The notes under the pieces: model-generated
Database searches by the model: none
Told to the model about the DNA's origin: nothing
What the model saw: only the letters and a program-made list of their open reading frames with translations
Part shown: positions 21,248 to 33,700 of the stretch, one piece after another
How positions within the stretch are numbered: position 1 is the first letter of the stretch
Layout of the letters: each line of letters begins with the position of its first letter
Position numbers and translations under genes: made by a program
Assembly: GCA_021229015.1 (NCBI GenBank)
Contig: CM037789.1
Coordinates: forward strand, 41,700,926-41,764,925
Length of the DNA stretch: 64,000 nt
Source: Solen grandis
Lineage: Eukaryota > Mollusca > Bivalvia > Adapedonta > Solenidae
Direction: 5' to 3'

Positions 21248-22600
21248 TTAGAATATGTTATGAATATGTTCACTGTTCATCTGGGTTGTTTCTTGTTTTA
21301 AACTCTCATCTTCCTTTGCCAAATTTAAAAATCTAACCCCGCAAAGATTGGCCAGAAGTAACAATCCACAACAGACAACGAAAATCATCCGGTTCCCGTG
21401 TTTGAAGACATCTTCATGCAGTAACATCAGCACTGCACAAGAGATGAGGTTAATTGGGACCCGGAACCAGTTCATTATACTCCACCGATGTTGCTCTGGA
21501 ATAATTCTACTTCGCAAATATCCCATAGATGGGAAATATATTCCAACCCCGAACTGAAAAATCATGAAGGCAATAAATGAGAGATTCGGATTCATTTTGT
21601 TTGGGTGTGTTGCACTCACACACAGAATGTTTGCAAAAAGCGCTATTCCGCAGGAGGTAAGCAGGAGGGCTGGAACAGGGATGTGCCGACTATTTAGAAT
21701 CTGAAACAGGGCTTGTCCGGCAAGTATTGACACCATGAAACAGGAGAACACGATACCTAACGAAGGCTTGGCATGATCTAGAATTGGTGTCCACAGGAAT
21801 ATGATAATGTAAATAACACTTTCAAACAATGCTTCGATCACTCCCACCATGAATATCAGCTCACTTGACATTATGTTCTTAAAACCGTCACCGCAGGCCT
21901 TTTTGAATTTCACCTTATGGCTGCTGGAATTTTCTGTCCAGTGTGTGTACACGAACAATCCAGCCACCACTAAAAATGGTATGGCAAGCATATATGGCGC
22001 TATCGGTCCCATTTCTAACCACTCTGATAAGAGATTTGTCAGCAATCCTGCAGATACTGCCATGATTCCGTTCCATGTTGAAGCTTTTCCAAATGTCACT
22101 GCTATCCACTCCTTCGGAAAATCATGAGTATCCAAATGTTCATGGACATACCAGGCCTCAAAAGCAGAAAACAACACTGACGTTGCTACTCCCCCTATGA
22201 TTCTTCCTACTATCAGAACTCCATAACTTCTTGACAACTTCAATAAGCAAGATAGAGAGTACAAGACGGTGAAACTCAGACAAAGCTTTTTCCGCCCAAA
22301 GTGATCTGCGGCCATTGGTGCCCACATGCCAATCACAACCGTGGATGCAAATCCAAACACGTACAGCACCGCAATTTGTTCTTCCATGAAACCATAGTAG
22401 GAGTATAACTTATACAGATATGGACCCTGTAACCAGTCTGCAAACATAGCCAGCAGGTACGCGACAAAATAGCCTCTCTGGAACTTGAGGAACTGTGGGT
22501 TGTTACCAATGCTATCATTATGCGAGCGATACGCCAGAACTTGAAGGATGATGCATGCCAGTCCGAAGGCAAGGAAGCACCCATACACTAAAACCATCAT
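21248..22600 (-). CDS. MFSD5: MFSD5-like major facilitator (molybdate-anion transporter family)
   Basis: A single open frame of 450 residues, the usual length for this family, with about twelve hydrophobic segments. The loop motif MAADHFGRKKLC after the second or third helix is the major-facilitator motif A. The stretch GRIIGGVATSVLFSAFEAW and the later GQALFQILNSR and FQFGVGIYFPSMGYLRS are characteristic of MFSD5 and the algal MOT2 molybdate carriers. The product is expected to be a plasma- or endomembrane carrier; molybdate uptake is known for the family but is not demonstrated here. The start is the first of two adjacent ATGs at 22600. The coding region has no introns, but an acceptor (TTTCATGTTTCAG) just upstream at 22652 indicates a spliced 5' untranslated exon. 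A five-codon upstream ORF (ATG at 22651) starts right at that splice site. No disruption is seen. Confidence 0.93.
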   Translation of the reverse strand: MMVLVYGCFLAFGLACIILQVLAYRSHNDSIGNNPQFLKFQRGYFVAYLLAMFADWLQGPYLYKLYSYYGFMEEQIAVLYVFGFASTVVIGMWAPMAADHFGRKKLCLSFTVLYSLSCLLKLSRSYGVLIVGRIIGGVATSVLFSAFEAWYVHEHLDTHDFPKEWIAVTFGKASTWNGIMAVSAGLLTNLLSEWLEMGPIAPYMLAIPFLVVAGLFVYTHWTENSSSHKVKFKKACGDGFKNIMSSELIFMVGVIEALFESVIYIIIFLWTPILDHAKPSLGIVFSCFMVSILAGQALFQILNSRHIPVPALLLTSCGIALFANILCVSATHPNKMNPNLSFIAFMIFQFGVGIYFPSMGYLRSRIIPEQHRWSIMNWFRVPINLISCAVLMLLHEDVFKHGNRMIFVVCCGLLLLANLCGVRFLNLAKEDESLKQETTQMNSEHIHNIF

Positions 22601-22651
22601 CTTGAATAGTGTCCTCTATTCAGTACTTGGATGAGTTTAGATTAATATCAT
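22601..22651 (-). promoter_or_regulatory. 5' untranslated exon end with a short upstream ORF
   Basis: The bases between the splice acceptor (AG at 22652-22653) and the MFSD5-like start include an ATG at 22651 followed by three codons and TAA. If used, it could dampen translation. This is a sequence observation only. Confidence 0.4.
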
Positions 22652-22778
22652 CTGAAACATGAAAGAAAATATAAATCACATAAAGTTTGTCATTTACAGA
22701 TTTCTTTTTATTTTGGTTTAACTTTCCAGTTTAATTATCTTAAATCATTTGGGAAACAAGTCCTTACAACTTAAAAAT

Positions 22779-22925
22779 TCTTATCCCTGAATCCCTCTCA
22801 GCACTTCCTGGGCTGGACCCATAGTTTGCGTCTAGAAAGGTCAGAAAAATCCTTGGCTGGAACAGGGTCAGAACCCAAAACCTTCAGATCCACAGTTGGG
22901 TATCTTATCACTTGACCATTATCAA
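22779..22925 (-). repeat. tRNA-derived SINE (family D), minus orientation
   Basis: Read on the minus strand: GTCAAGTGATAAGATACCCA, then GAAGGTTTTGGGTTCTGACC (tRNA-like head with B box), then a body ending near GGTCCAGCCCAGGAA. Related copies are at 55060-55180 (minus); tails are at 19692-19750 and 44805-44880, and a fragment at 23035-23105. Confidence 0.6.
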
Positions 22926-23486
22926 TTATTTTGTTGTAGTTAACTCTCTAGCTCTTGCCTGCGATGCCTAAGCACTGGGCTGTAACATAATATTAGAAGA
23001 AAATTTCTCTGTAAGTGTTGTAAATGTATAAAACTAGCCAGGTCGGAAAGTTTTGGGTTCATGACCGTCCTAGGTAAAAAGTAATCGTCCAACCCAGAAA
23101 AATGTGGCAATAGCCCCAGAGTTGGCCCTGCATATTGACAGAGAGAAGGGGGGAGAAATGAAGTGGTGGACATACAAGATAAGGGTTACACATTGATAAG
23201 TTATTACTAATAAAACCATTTGATATCAATCCTAACTTATGAAACTTGCATTCAAATTACACTTCAGTTGAAATGCTGATCCATTTGAAGGCTTTTCAGC
23301 ATGTTCAGATACAGATCTGATAGAGTAAGCATGACAGTGGAAATGGGTATGTATGTTTAGTTACCACGATTAAAATATTTATATACGGATTTTTTATATC
23401 TTTATGTTAAGTTAACCTGACAGTTTAAGTACCATAAATGTTGTACCAAATGATTTTCTCTCCGTGTATCTCATAACTTTGTTTTT

Positions 23487-23495
23487 ACCGGAAGT
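23487..23495 (-). promoter_or_regulatory. ETS-type motif, possible MFSD5-like promoter element
   Basis: ACCGGAAGT lies about 0.85 kb upstream of the MFSD5-like intron acceptor. The gene must have an untranslated first exon further upstream, so a promoter in this area is plausible. The motif alone is weak evidence. Confidence 0.25.
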
Positions 23496-23738
23496 TGATG
23501 TTGGCAGGTTAACACAAAATAAGAAACGGTGTTCAGCTTTAATGAAACGAATAAAAAAAACATTCGTCTTCAATTCAGTTTGAATACATTAAGTTAAAAG
23601 GGTTGTAAAGGTTAATCTCAGAACGTATAAAATCATAAAATGTCTAAATGTTCATAAAAAAAATGACAGAGACATATTGTTTTGTTAATTTAATGAAATT
23701 TCATATAAAATGTTTGTTTATCATTCGTTTATCAGGAG

Positions 23739-23811
23739 GTCCCCGTAGCGCAGTGGATAGCGCGCTGGACTTCTAATCCAGAGGTCGCGGGTTCGAATCC
23801 CGCCGGGGATG
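23739..23811 (+). tRNA. tRNA-Arg (anticodon TCT)
   Basis: A complete 73-base cloverleaf without intron. The acceptor GTCCCCG pairs with CGGGGAT (one G-T pair) and the discriminator base is G. The D arm is GCGC/GCGC, the anticodon stem CTGGA/TCCAG with loop CTTCTAA (anticodon TCT, decodes AGA), and the T arm GCGGG/CCCGC with loop TTCGAAT. All stems are intact, unlike the SINE heads in the window. A T-rich run directly after the gene (ATTTTTTTT) is a good RNA polymerase III terminator. Confidence 0.97.
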
Positions 23812-23813
23812 CA

Positions 23814-23821
23814 TTTTTTTT
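23814..23821 (+). terminator. RNA polymerase III terminator (T run)
   Basis: A run of eight T bases starts a few bases past the tRNA 3' end, the usual polymerase III termination signal. Confidence 0.8.
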
Positions 23822-25850
23822 CATTTCAATCCCCATCTTGTATTTTCTGAACAATAACTGATTTTTAGGATTGTATACAAACAATAAAGCAATCGTATTT
23901 ATTCACTAGAAAAAATGAATCTGAGACGTAGGTCAATTTCGTGCACCATTTTTTTAAATTTAAATATACAATGATAATGCTTATGCATAGCTGAAATCGT
24001 TAAAAAAAGGGGTCCCTTTTATATTGATACGGGATATTAGGTAACACATCTTTGCCCGACCTCGATAAATCCTATTTGACGTTATTTCTTAAAAATACGC
24101 TATTCATATTAAACACAGTGTGCGCATTTGAGACGCATTCGTTGGTATTATGCATACAATATATTTTACAGCTCTGCCTCATTGTATGATGGGTTTAGCT
24201 GACTGAAAACTTACCAACTTTCGAGTTTGGAAGGCCAACACATAAATTCTCTCATATGTACAGTACATAAAACTGCTTAAGTTAATCAATTTTTTTTTTT
24301 TTTTTTTGTTAATTTTAAATTCGGTCAACAAGCCACGTGAATAGTTTGTGGAATAATTCTGTATAATGAAACAATAAACTCCTTACTATACAAATAATGT
24401 CATTCGAGGTACACCTTCTATATAATTTTCGATATAATTTTCAACATAGCCGAGCATTGTTTTAACATCTCGAATCGAAAACATCTCCAAAGACTACTTG
24501 ATTGTTTCCATAGTATTTGTATCAGCAGCGGTATATACGTTAGACCCTTAGATCTTATAAAGCCCCCCCCCCCCCCCAAAAAAAAAAACTGTAACCCTAG
24601 ACTGTATACTATAGATCTACATATAATAATACACGTCACGTCTTGTAAACTTTTCAACACACCATGATGTATTCGGCCACAGATTCTGGTGACCTCAGCG
24701 ATAACCCTGGCCAACGTGTCACGTGGTATCTAGCATCTGTCAGCTTTAGGCGATTTGTGTAGACCATATAGGAACTGGTAATATTAAACAATCCTTCACT
24801 TACACAGTGAACATACTTGCTAAAAAGAGAGAGAGAGAGAGGGGGGGGGGGATAAACAGCATACTTACATAGCTTTGCTGTTATAAGTTTCGTTGGGGAT
24901 TTTGTCGTAAAATCAAAAGTAAGAAGTTCAAGAGTACTTACTGGTACCGCGACATATTCAATTCATTCCAAGAGAAAACAAAGGTTTTAAAAGATTACAT
25001 AAAATATACCAATGTGTTTTTCTACTATTTCATAAATCCAAATCCAAGTGCATCTTTAAACGATAAACCAGAATGCTTTGAATTCCACACCGTGTGTCCA
25101 CTGTGAAACTGCGCGGTGGACAGAAAGGCGCGAGAAGTTGTGTAACACCGCTTCAGATGGACTGACCCCCACAGAGAGTGTGAGGATCGAATGGTAACCA
25201 GGACGAAATACCCTATAAAAATATTTTCGAATAACGCAAAATAGGTTAAATTTAATTGTTATTATTGTAATATGATGCTTTTTTTTTCTAAATTTACTGC
25301 CCATTGTTTAATTTATACCTGGCCTGGAGAGGGATTCCCTAATTGGAGTTTAAACATCGTGTATCAGCTTTTTGTGTAGATAACGATATTAAACAGAATA
25401 AATTGTATTCTTATTTTAACCTTTGAAAGAATAATATATCAATTATCACACTGCTTTTATCACGTTATCAAGTTTTATGTCAGATTAGGTCATTTACCAA
25501 AGTAATTTTCCTGATAAATTTATACAAGCTGATAAATAAGGTTGGCAAAAGAAAATCAAATTGGTATGAATTTTAAGACTGAATTTAAGCAAAGTGAAAT
25601 TGATCAGTGGTATGAAATATACATCTGTGGTTTACACGACCTCGCTCTTGCACTAATATTTAGACATACAATGACATTATAAATGGATATTGAATTTATA
25701 TATATATATTTATATTTTTACCATATTGCTTTGCTACACTGCATTTTGCAATACAATATGTAATTATGTTATATCATAATGCATTTAGTTGCTATCTTGT
25801 CTTAAATTACCTGACTTTAATTTCTTTTTCTCCATCAGATAAATGAGCGG
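23822..25850. other. Gene-free stretch
   Basis: No exon recognised. It holds homopolymer runs (T18 near 24290; C15 then A11 at 24563-24588) and a (GA)n-G10 run at 24826-24850. The minus ORF at 25056-25304 has no recognisable domain. Confidence 0.5.
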
Positions 25851-25872
25851 ACAGACAGACAGACAGACAGAC

Positions 25873-25917
<45 letters not shown>
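25850..25917. repeat. GACA/GATA tetranucleotide microsatellite
   Basis: An interrupted (ACAG)n array with a short (ATAG)n block inside it. Confidence 0.95.
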
Positions 25918-25977
25918 TTGATCGTTTTTATGACTAACGTTCATCCGAAGATACAAAAGTCATTTTTGAGGGCTTTT

Positions 25978-26268
25978 TTTCTACATGAGGCCTCACTGCG
26001 ATATCACTCCGTAGACATGTGTGGCACGATACCACAACCAGTCACATTATCGTTGTATTATCAAGGTAGTCCGGGTGCGATACCTAAGCTCTTTCTGAAG
26101 AGAGCCCTTGGTTCTTTAACGTGCCAGGTGTATAGCACCGATACGCGTGAAGCTGGAGACGCTAAAAAAAGTCTTAAAAATGTTCAAGGTTCGACCGGGA
26201 ATTGAAACCCGGTCTCCTAAATTATCAGTCCGGTCCAGCGCGTTACCGCTGTGCCTTCTACCCGCCTT
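25978..26268 (-). repeat. Composite tRNA-derived SINE, minus orientation
   Basis: On the minus strand: head GGCACAGCGGTAACGCGCTG with B box GGGTTTCAATTCCC, a middle block containing GGCACGTTAAAGAACC, then the family A segment GTGACTGGTTGTGGTATC through GTCTACGGAGTGATATC. The middle block is absent from the other family A copies, suggesting a chimera or a sister family. Confidence 0.65.
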
Positions 26269-26490
26269 CTTTTTTTTTTACTTTTTTTACTTTACGTGAG
26301 GGTGTAGTGGACTACTCTCGTTGTCAGGGACGATTTCTCATTTTTATCCTACGATCGTCATTTGGAATACCTCTCTTTTTTTCTAAAATATGATTCCGCG
26401 AATAGATGTATCCACGAAATTAATTTCATTTACTGCAGATTCAACCAAATATAATTGTCAAGAAAAATAAAGATTTTTACAACCTTAAGT

Positions 26491-26700
26491 CAGTCGTGGA
26501 CTACAAATCTCTCAGCCCCTCACCGCTGTGGGTTCGAATCCCGGTAGGGACTTCGGATTTTTCATGTGAAGGAAGCCTTCCACTGGCTTGCGGTAGGTCG
26601 GTGGTTTCTACCGGGATACTTTCTGTGTATCGGGTCTTCTCCACCTGTATTCAGCTGACGTCGCTATAATGAATTGAATATACTATCGCAGCGACGGTAA
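26491..26700 (+). repeat. tRNA-derived SINE (family C)
   Basis: A tRNA-like B box GTGGGTTCGAATCCC is followed by the body TCATGTGAAGGAAGCCTTCC, GGTCGGTGGTTTCTACC and TCGGGTCTTCTCCACCT. It is distinct from families A and B. The 3' tail is not obvious. Confidence 0.65.
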
Positions 26701-26740
26701 CTACAATGAACCATAAATGAAAATTAAGACTCCAATGATT

Positions 26741-26741
26741 T

Positions 26742-26787
<46 letters not shown>

Positions 26788-26791
26788 TCTT
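26741..26791. repeat. CT microsatellite
   Basis: A (CT)n run with one G interruption, directly downstream of the family C SINE. Confidence 0.95.
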
Positions 26792-29424
26792 GTTTAACTG
26801 ATTTCTTTTATCATTTTTTTTCTGTAAGGTTATTTGAAAGGTTGAATCAAATATTTACTCACATATATTAATCGCATATATTTTTCATAATAAATGAGAT
26901 TTCGCTCATACAAAGTTAGTTTCGTCAGATTGATTTTTATTTTTAAATGTATTTTTCTTAAAATGTAGTGTTTTGAACTGGAAATTCTTTTTTAAAAATA
27001 ACAAGTGGTTCATGACATAAAAAATTAATTTAAAATTTTATAAGAAGAAAAGTTCGTTTATTAATGTATCACTATCAAATATATGAAATGTGTGTGGTAA
27101 CTGTCATATGAAGCTCTGAGTGAATGCAAGGGAGGTAAGTACGCCATATTTTCAATGTATTCTTAATTGAGTTATTTCCCCTTCCTGTACCGTGAATTTA
27201 ATGCAATTTATAAAAAAAAAAATATGTATCTGGAGAAATTTCAAATTGCTTTTTGTCTGACGAATTGTACGTACTTGCGTCCGTGCGTATGTCTGGATAC
27301 ATTAGTGCCATGCTATATTCTGTCTGCTTTACTGAAGAAGAAGAAGAAGAAAACAGCATTAAATGTGCATAAATGTATCTAATTAATTTTACAAATGAAA
27401 ATATCGTTGGCACTGTTGATGGTGTTCACGTTGTCCTTGAAGTTCGAGAAAATCTTTGTATCCGGAATGTCGGAATCTTTTCACATACCACGTCTGGTCG
27501 AGCGCAAAGCACTGGTGAAAAACATGCCTGTTTACTAAGTACTGCGCAAACCGGACTGTCATGAACGCAGCAAGGCTATAATCGATAATCGTAATCTGAC
27601 GTAATTTCCTTTTATTTCAAATGTTTTGAATTTATGAAGATCAACATTCCTGATTACATTGTTCATTTTCACTCCACCCCAACCTACAATTTCTATGCTA
27701 ACTCTATAAGAACACAATCTTCTTTTAGTAAGGTAATTTTGAGGAATTTCTGAAACTGAATTGCAACGCCTTTAAAAAATCTGTTTATTCTTTAATGCAC
27801 GTACAGCAATGAAATACAACATTTTCAAACGATAGTCTCGCTATATAATTATCGATATATTTACGTCTATCAGTATAAGAGATAATTAAGAGATAATTAT
27901 TTATTGAATATATAGATAGGGTTGTAGAATTCGAACGTATTTTATACATAGTACAACGCAGTAAGGGTGTAGTTTGAGGTTCTATCCCCTGTCTTGATAT
28001 GCCAAGAATTATTTCAATTGAATTATTTCTCTCTGAAAATCTAATTATTGATTGAAATGATGTTGGTGGTACGTAAAGCCCAATCAAACAAACGGAACAT
28101 TTGGTTGTATATATTTATGTGAGTGAAAAGTGATATTTAACATACATAGTGACAGAGCTGTGTATCTCCATCGCCTTTATAAATCAGTTCAAAACATAAA
28201 GGGTGGTGCTGCTTTTGAATTGAGACGGAAAATTAACTTAAGACTTGAGAAATGTGTGTTTCATTAGGGTTGACAAATATTGAAATGTTCTCCAGATTAG
28301 TTTTGGTCGGAGTCCTAGCTGCACGTGCAGGGGAAAACCTAACAATTATCGAACAATTTCATTCCGTCCGATTAGATTCGGCTTTGCAGGAGCGAGAGTG
28401 GGTTTTTGTCAAGTTTTGGGCGATACCCCTGATGTTGTAATGTTTACAGTCGTGTTGACTTCTACATACAGAGCAGAAAGGGCACAACCCCTATTTCACA
28501 ATTAAATCAATGGCTTTTTACAAAGCAGTCAGTAAAAGGGGTTTTATGTTTATTGTCCCCTGTCATTGCGTCCCTTACAAGGACTGTAGCCTGGGTATTC
28601 CCTGGTGTGAAGGGGTCAAAGTCATTTTGCCATTTAGGTCCACAGGTTGAAGATGAAAGTGATCTTTAGCTCCGTTTGATTCCCGTTAATGAAGTCTTAA
28701 GAAGGTTTTTCAGAAGAAAAGGCCCTGATAAATTGACCCGTGAAGGGTTGGTATTGGGGCTTATTATGACTTTAATGTGTTAGAAAACCCTCAAGAAGTC
28801 GAAATATTGCCCACTTCTCGGACCCAACAGGTGTCAGGTAAACAATAAAGCTACTGCGTTTATCTTAATTTCGCGTTTCTGGCATTATTGCATGTTTGTT
28901 CACCAAGTATCGCTTGTTTGTTTTCTTAAACGTTTCGCAGTCTTGAACAGTGGTAGTTTATCAAGTGTTTGTCAGGTTACTTTGATACTAGGCTGGGAGG
29001 TGATAAATGCATTCTTCAAGAAAACATCTGTTTACAATATTGTCATAATCTCTCATAAGTTGGGTTTGATGTGCCTCGCCATTACGTCAGCTAATCGTAA
29101 TACCACTTGAAACATTGTTGATTTAAAAGGTAGCAAGGTGTCGGGAAGTGACAGAATTATGCAATATTTCTTGGGTCGTCATATCTTTATGAACAAACAT
29201 CAAAGGATTAGAATAATAATGTTGATACTTTGAAGTTACAAGATTTCTATCATCTGTGTAATATCGACCGTTAAATATCGCGATGTATCGATACTAACAT
29301 TGATATCGAACGATTAAGAAGTATCAGAAAATATTGCCGATTTCGACTAAGTGATTTCACGTGTTGAGGGTATCATGCTTCAAGTTTACCAACTTTACTT
29401 TGCGTTAAATAAAATATTTAGTAC
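26792..29424. other. Gene-free stretch with a SINE remnant
   Basis: No supported exon. A family A remnant at about 27950-28098 joins a head-like part (GAGGTTCTATCCCC) directly to the tail (GATGTTGGTGGTACGTAAAG, then CAAACAAAC). The block 28500-28860 is moderately GC-richer but has no domain in any frame. Confidence 0.45.
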
Positions 29425-29566
29425 TTAAGGTATCCATCCATTATAAAATTATAATCATGGTCATCAAAACGCTTAAAAAATATAGATGCAGGCACCATTA
29501 ACTTGGAGTTATGGCCTCCTTTGCTCAATGTCCATAAAGGCTTGCATTTCTATAAAATTCTAGGAT
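29425..29566. mobile_element. TTAA-end MITE, copy 4 (right end lost)
   Basis: Left terminal repeat TTAAGGTATCCATCCATTA, then the family interior through TTGCATTTCTATAAAATTCT, then similarity ends. Truncated at about the same point as copy 1. Confidence 0.75.
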
Positions 29567-30287
29567 TAGTAGCGTTGGCTAAATGAACTGCTTATTAATT
29601 CAAACTAAATACATTATTATAGAATATAACAAGATAAGTTACGGGTGAATAAATGATAAAAAAAAACAAAAAAAAAACGCATCACAAGTATATTTTATTG
29701 CATTGTCTATTTCGAAACTAGATGGTAAAAGTTATGTATTTTGTTTATAATAAAATGACTCTGTAACATAGTCATTTATTTAAATGGTTTGTAAAACAGG
29801 AATGCTAGAGTGTACTTCTCAGGAATGTAGGTGGAATTCGAACCAGCTTCAACTATCCCAAGAATACATCCTTATTCAGATTTCAAATATTTTAAGTAAT
29901 TATTTGATATTAATAGAACACACTGTATAATGTATACTTGAATACAACTGGTATGTAACAGGCATGCGTCTTTGCAAGATATGCATTCAGAGAAAAATGC
30001 AAATATATACGGTTAAGTGCACATCCTGTGCGGTTTTTTTTTAATTAGTGCTAATAAATGTCCGGTATTGGGTGATGCTATCTTACACGAATTTCAATAC
30101 CTACATGTAAAAGGATGAAGAAGATATTTGATCTAGAATTAAATACTTGTGACATTTTCATACAAATTTTGCAAACTAATGATCAAAATATAAAAGTGTA
30201 ATTCATATTTTGTTAAGGCTTTTGTATGAAATATTCAAATCCACCGAGTTGTTATTTAACTTATTTATTTTACAACGACTAAACAGA

Positions 30288-30500
30288 AAGCCTCCCTTGC
30301 TTGGCGCTCAGCATATAAGGGTAGTTGCAGGACTGGTTGGCCTGGTGTCAGGATAATGTGACTGGGTGTGGTATCATGCCACATGTCTACGGCGTGATAC
30401 TGCAGTGTGGCAGCACTATATCTGTCTCAAGTAGACATCGTCTCCAAATGACTGAAATACTGTCGGTGGGACGTTAAACCCAACAAATAAACAAACAAAA
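30288..30500 (+). repeat. tRNA-derived SINE (family A), 5'-truncated
   Basis: Body from CCTTGCTTGGCGCTCAGCAT through ATGTGACTGGGTGTGGTATC, GTCTACGGCGTGATACTG, CTGTCGGTGGGACGTTAAAC and an (AAAC)n tail. The tRNA-like head is missing. It gives the clearest body consensus in the window. Confidence 0.85.
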
Positions 30501-30520
30501 AGCGATTTTGGATTATGGTA

Positions 30521-30703
30521 AATTTGTTAGCCCTGGTGATAGCGTCCAAGTGGTCCAACCGGCGTACTCAGAGAAAACGCACGTGCCCAAATTTGTGTCC
30601 ACTTACTTTACTCTTTCATAAAGCATCTGACCAAACTTGGATCGAACCCGAGTTGCAACTGGCGAAACGCGAGTGCGTCAACCAGTACGCTATTCGGACA
30701 TCC
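30521..30703 (-). repeat. tRNA-derived SINE (family B), minus orientation
   Basis: On the minus strand: head with B box GGGTTCGATCCAAG, then GTGCGTTTTCTCTGAGTACG. It sits 20 bases downstream of the family A copy, so the two SINEs are adjacent. It gives rise to an artificial ORF on the plus strand. Confidence 0.7.
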
Positions 30704-33700
30704 ATTATTCTAATTTTATTAATGTATTATGAAAACAACAACAATAACATATTTTTTGTAATTAACCGGTTCTGTTTTAAACACTTACTCTCAAGTGTGC
30801 CTTTACTTTTTTGTTTTTGTAAAAATATACATTGCAACTACATTATATTTTTTTTATTTGGATATTGATTATGAGAATTGAATTATGTTTATGGATGTAA
30901 GTTCAAGGTAAAAAAAAAAACAACAAAAAAACAAAAACAATGCTCATGTTCTGTTTTAAATGCCAATTAAATTATACTTTTATATGATATACTTCATTAA
31001 CATCTTAACACATATATTGCTATCTTCGTTTGGGAGACTTAAATACCCAAACCCAATAAATCTACCGAAACGGAGTAAAAAAATACAACTGGCCATTGTA
31101 GTTCGTCTAAATTGCACCATTGAATGAACGACAAATCTGTTTGGAGAATAGGTTATATGGTGTACCATGAGGGTAAAAAAACAACAACAACAAACACTAG
31201 AAGTAACATGGGGGTAAAAACAAAAAGAAGGAAACTAACGACTAGAAGTAGCTCTTGTTGATGCATTTGCAGCTAACGGCCTGGTTACTGGTACAAGTTG
31301 CCTAAATGACTCATAATACCACGCGCGTGTGTGCATATATAACATGTATATCAGTTTTGTTAGTTTGTCAAAATGAGGCTATATGCGTGTTTTAAATATA
31401 AATCTCAAGAACGCAACTTTATACCAAGGTTAAATATGGTACTCTCTTTTTTGTTTCCCCCATTTCAACCCAATGTTGGAAAACAGAATACAGAAAATAT
31501 TTATGTAAATAATGATTTTCTGTTAGTTCTTGATGTTATGCTTTCAAAACCGTCGGTATATTAAATTCATTTCCATGTTCTCCGTCTATATCTCGGGTAT
31601 TTTTAACAGCAAGGTCAGGAATAACTAGATTTTCTTGGCAGGATGAATTAACTAGTGATTTGTGTTGTTGTCAAGTGAATACATGCGGGTTGTTGTTTGA
31701 ATTATAAAAGTAATCGCGCACAAACAACACACACACAAAAAACAAACACACACATACTCGCTCTCATTTCTTTCAATTCAATCAATAAATGTGTAGCTGC
31801 ATATCAATTAGGGTACTTATCTATTTCCTATTTCACACGTGACTTGTTGAGTTCACACGCGACTTGATGGTTTCAGAAAAAGAAAAGAATAAAGCCTTTT
31901 TAAGTTTTCATCTTTTTTATTCTCTGTTCTGAGAATCGCAAAAGGAAAATAAATAAAAACAATGGAATCAAATAAATCATTCTACATTTGTACAAGCGAA
32001 ACACGGCCCTACGTGTCCCAATATGTCATTATAAATTATCAAATATATAACAAATTACAACAATTTACACATATATGAACACTTTTTACACATATATGAA
32101 CACTTTTTACCACATACATTGTATGTGAACAATGTGTACACAGATTTTACAGCACATTTAGAAATGACAGAATGTAGGAAGAGCGAAAAAGAAATATGAT
32201 GAATGTGGAATGAGAATGAATGAAAACAAAGCACTGAGAACAACCTACAGGAAGAAAATTATTAAAGCATAATTTTCATCCTTTCTATGCACGTTTTTAG
32301 TTTTTACTTTTTCTTTGTATATTTTCTTTAAAACAATGGATTTTACATATGAAATTGAACACACTATTAATCTGAACACATTCTCTTGTATTACAAGAAT
32401 TTTACAAGTGCACTGTTTTACCGCTAAACTTACACACAAAATAATAACAGCTTTATTTTCATATATGTTTAAATTAAAACGGGATTTCAAGTGTTGAGCT
32501 ATTTTTAAACATATAACTAACATTTATGTCCAATTCGATATGGATTTATATACACAACAATGACGTTATCTTAAAATAAGATTAAGTTACATGTTCTCGC
32601 ACAGTGTATTCCAAGAATACATTATCTAATATTTGAGGTGATCGGTATCAATTTGGCGCATGTTTGTACGTCTGTACGTTTTATCACAGTTTTATTCAGC
32701 ACGCACTTGGGAAGCTGTGCGTAAATCTCATGATATACGACTTTTGTCCTCTTGGTTTCGAGACAGCTTGACCCTTGGTGAGTGTAGAGGCTTTGACCTT
32801 GACTTTTGACCTTTATGTCGTCTGGCAAGTTCACGTCTCTGTCACGATCTTGAATGGCTCGAATTTTGGCGGCGTCTGGAGATCATCCCGCAAGAGGGCG
32901 CTGGTGTATACTAAAAATAGATAAACAAATAAATCATTATTCATTTGTTAATTAATAACAGTTGGAAACTGTAAAAGTCAACAAATTTAAAATAATGTTT
33001 AATTCTAATAGCAGAAAAAAAAGTTGAGAATCAAGCCTCTTTCTGCTCAATTCATGATTGTATCTACTGTTATACAACAAATCAAAATGTATCCAATCAA
33101 AATGGGAGATCTGCATGTGTGGCGAACCAAGTTATTTTGTAAAGGTAGGTCTATTTAAACAGCTGTATACTGCACAAATTCAACCGTTAGCGACAAAGAA
33201 TAGGGACTTAAAACTGAAATAACCCTTGAGAGAATACAGCCAATGGAATGATCATATTTTAATCTATCGGGACAATAACGTACAATTGTCATTCTTTGTG
33301 AACATAATATTTTGGGTTAAGATCAGCCTATTCGATAAGACAGGCCCCTAAACGACCCCATTCATAAGAAACAAAGGCCCCTCTGTCCTCTGAAGAGAAC
33401 GACCGTCCGAATAGTAGAATACCATAGCGGTGACTCATGTCAATTTCACACGCCGTGAGATTTACCAACCATTTTCTACAATTTGATCGAGATGTCAAAA
33501 ATGAAAATATTTACAAATAGGTAAAGTGACAGACAAAAATCTTATCTCGTGTTCGAATTTAAGTGTGTAATGGACCAATAAAGTAATTATAGGAACGCGT
33601 GTGTATGACCCTTCAGATACCAGTGGTCACTTTTATGAGCAATGTGTTACCAGGGCAACGCGTCACCTGTCAAATTATTTTCCCAAATACTTAAAATGAC

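Noticed and set aside
25056..25304. Minus-strand ORF with a GC-richer stretch, considered as an exon
   Set aside because: No recognisable domain and no convincing acceptor and donor pair in the same phase.
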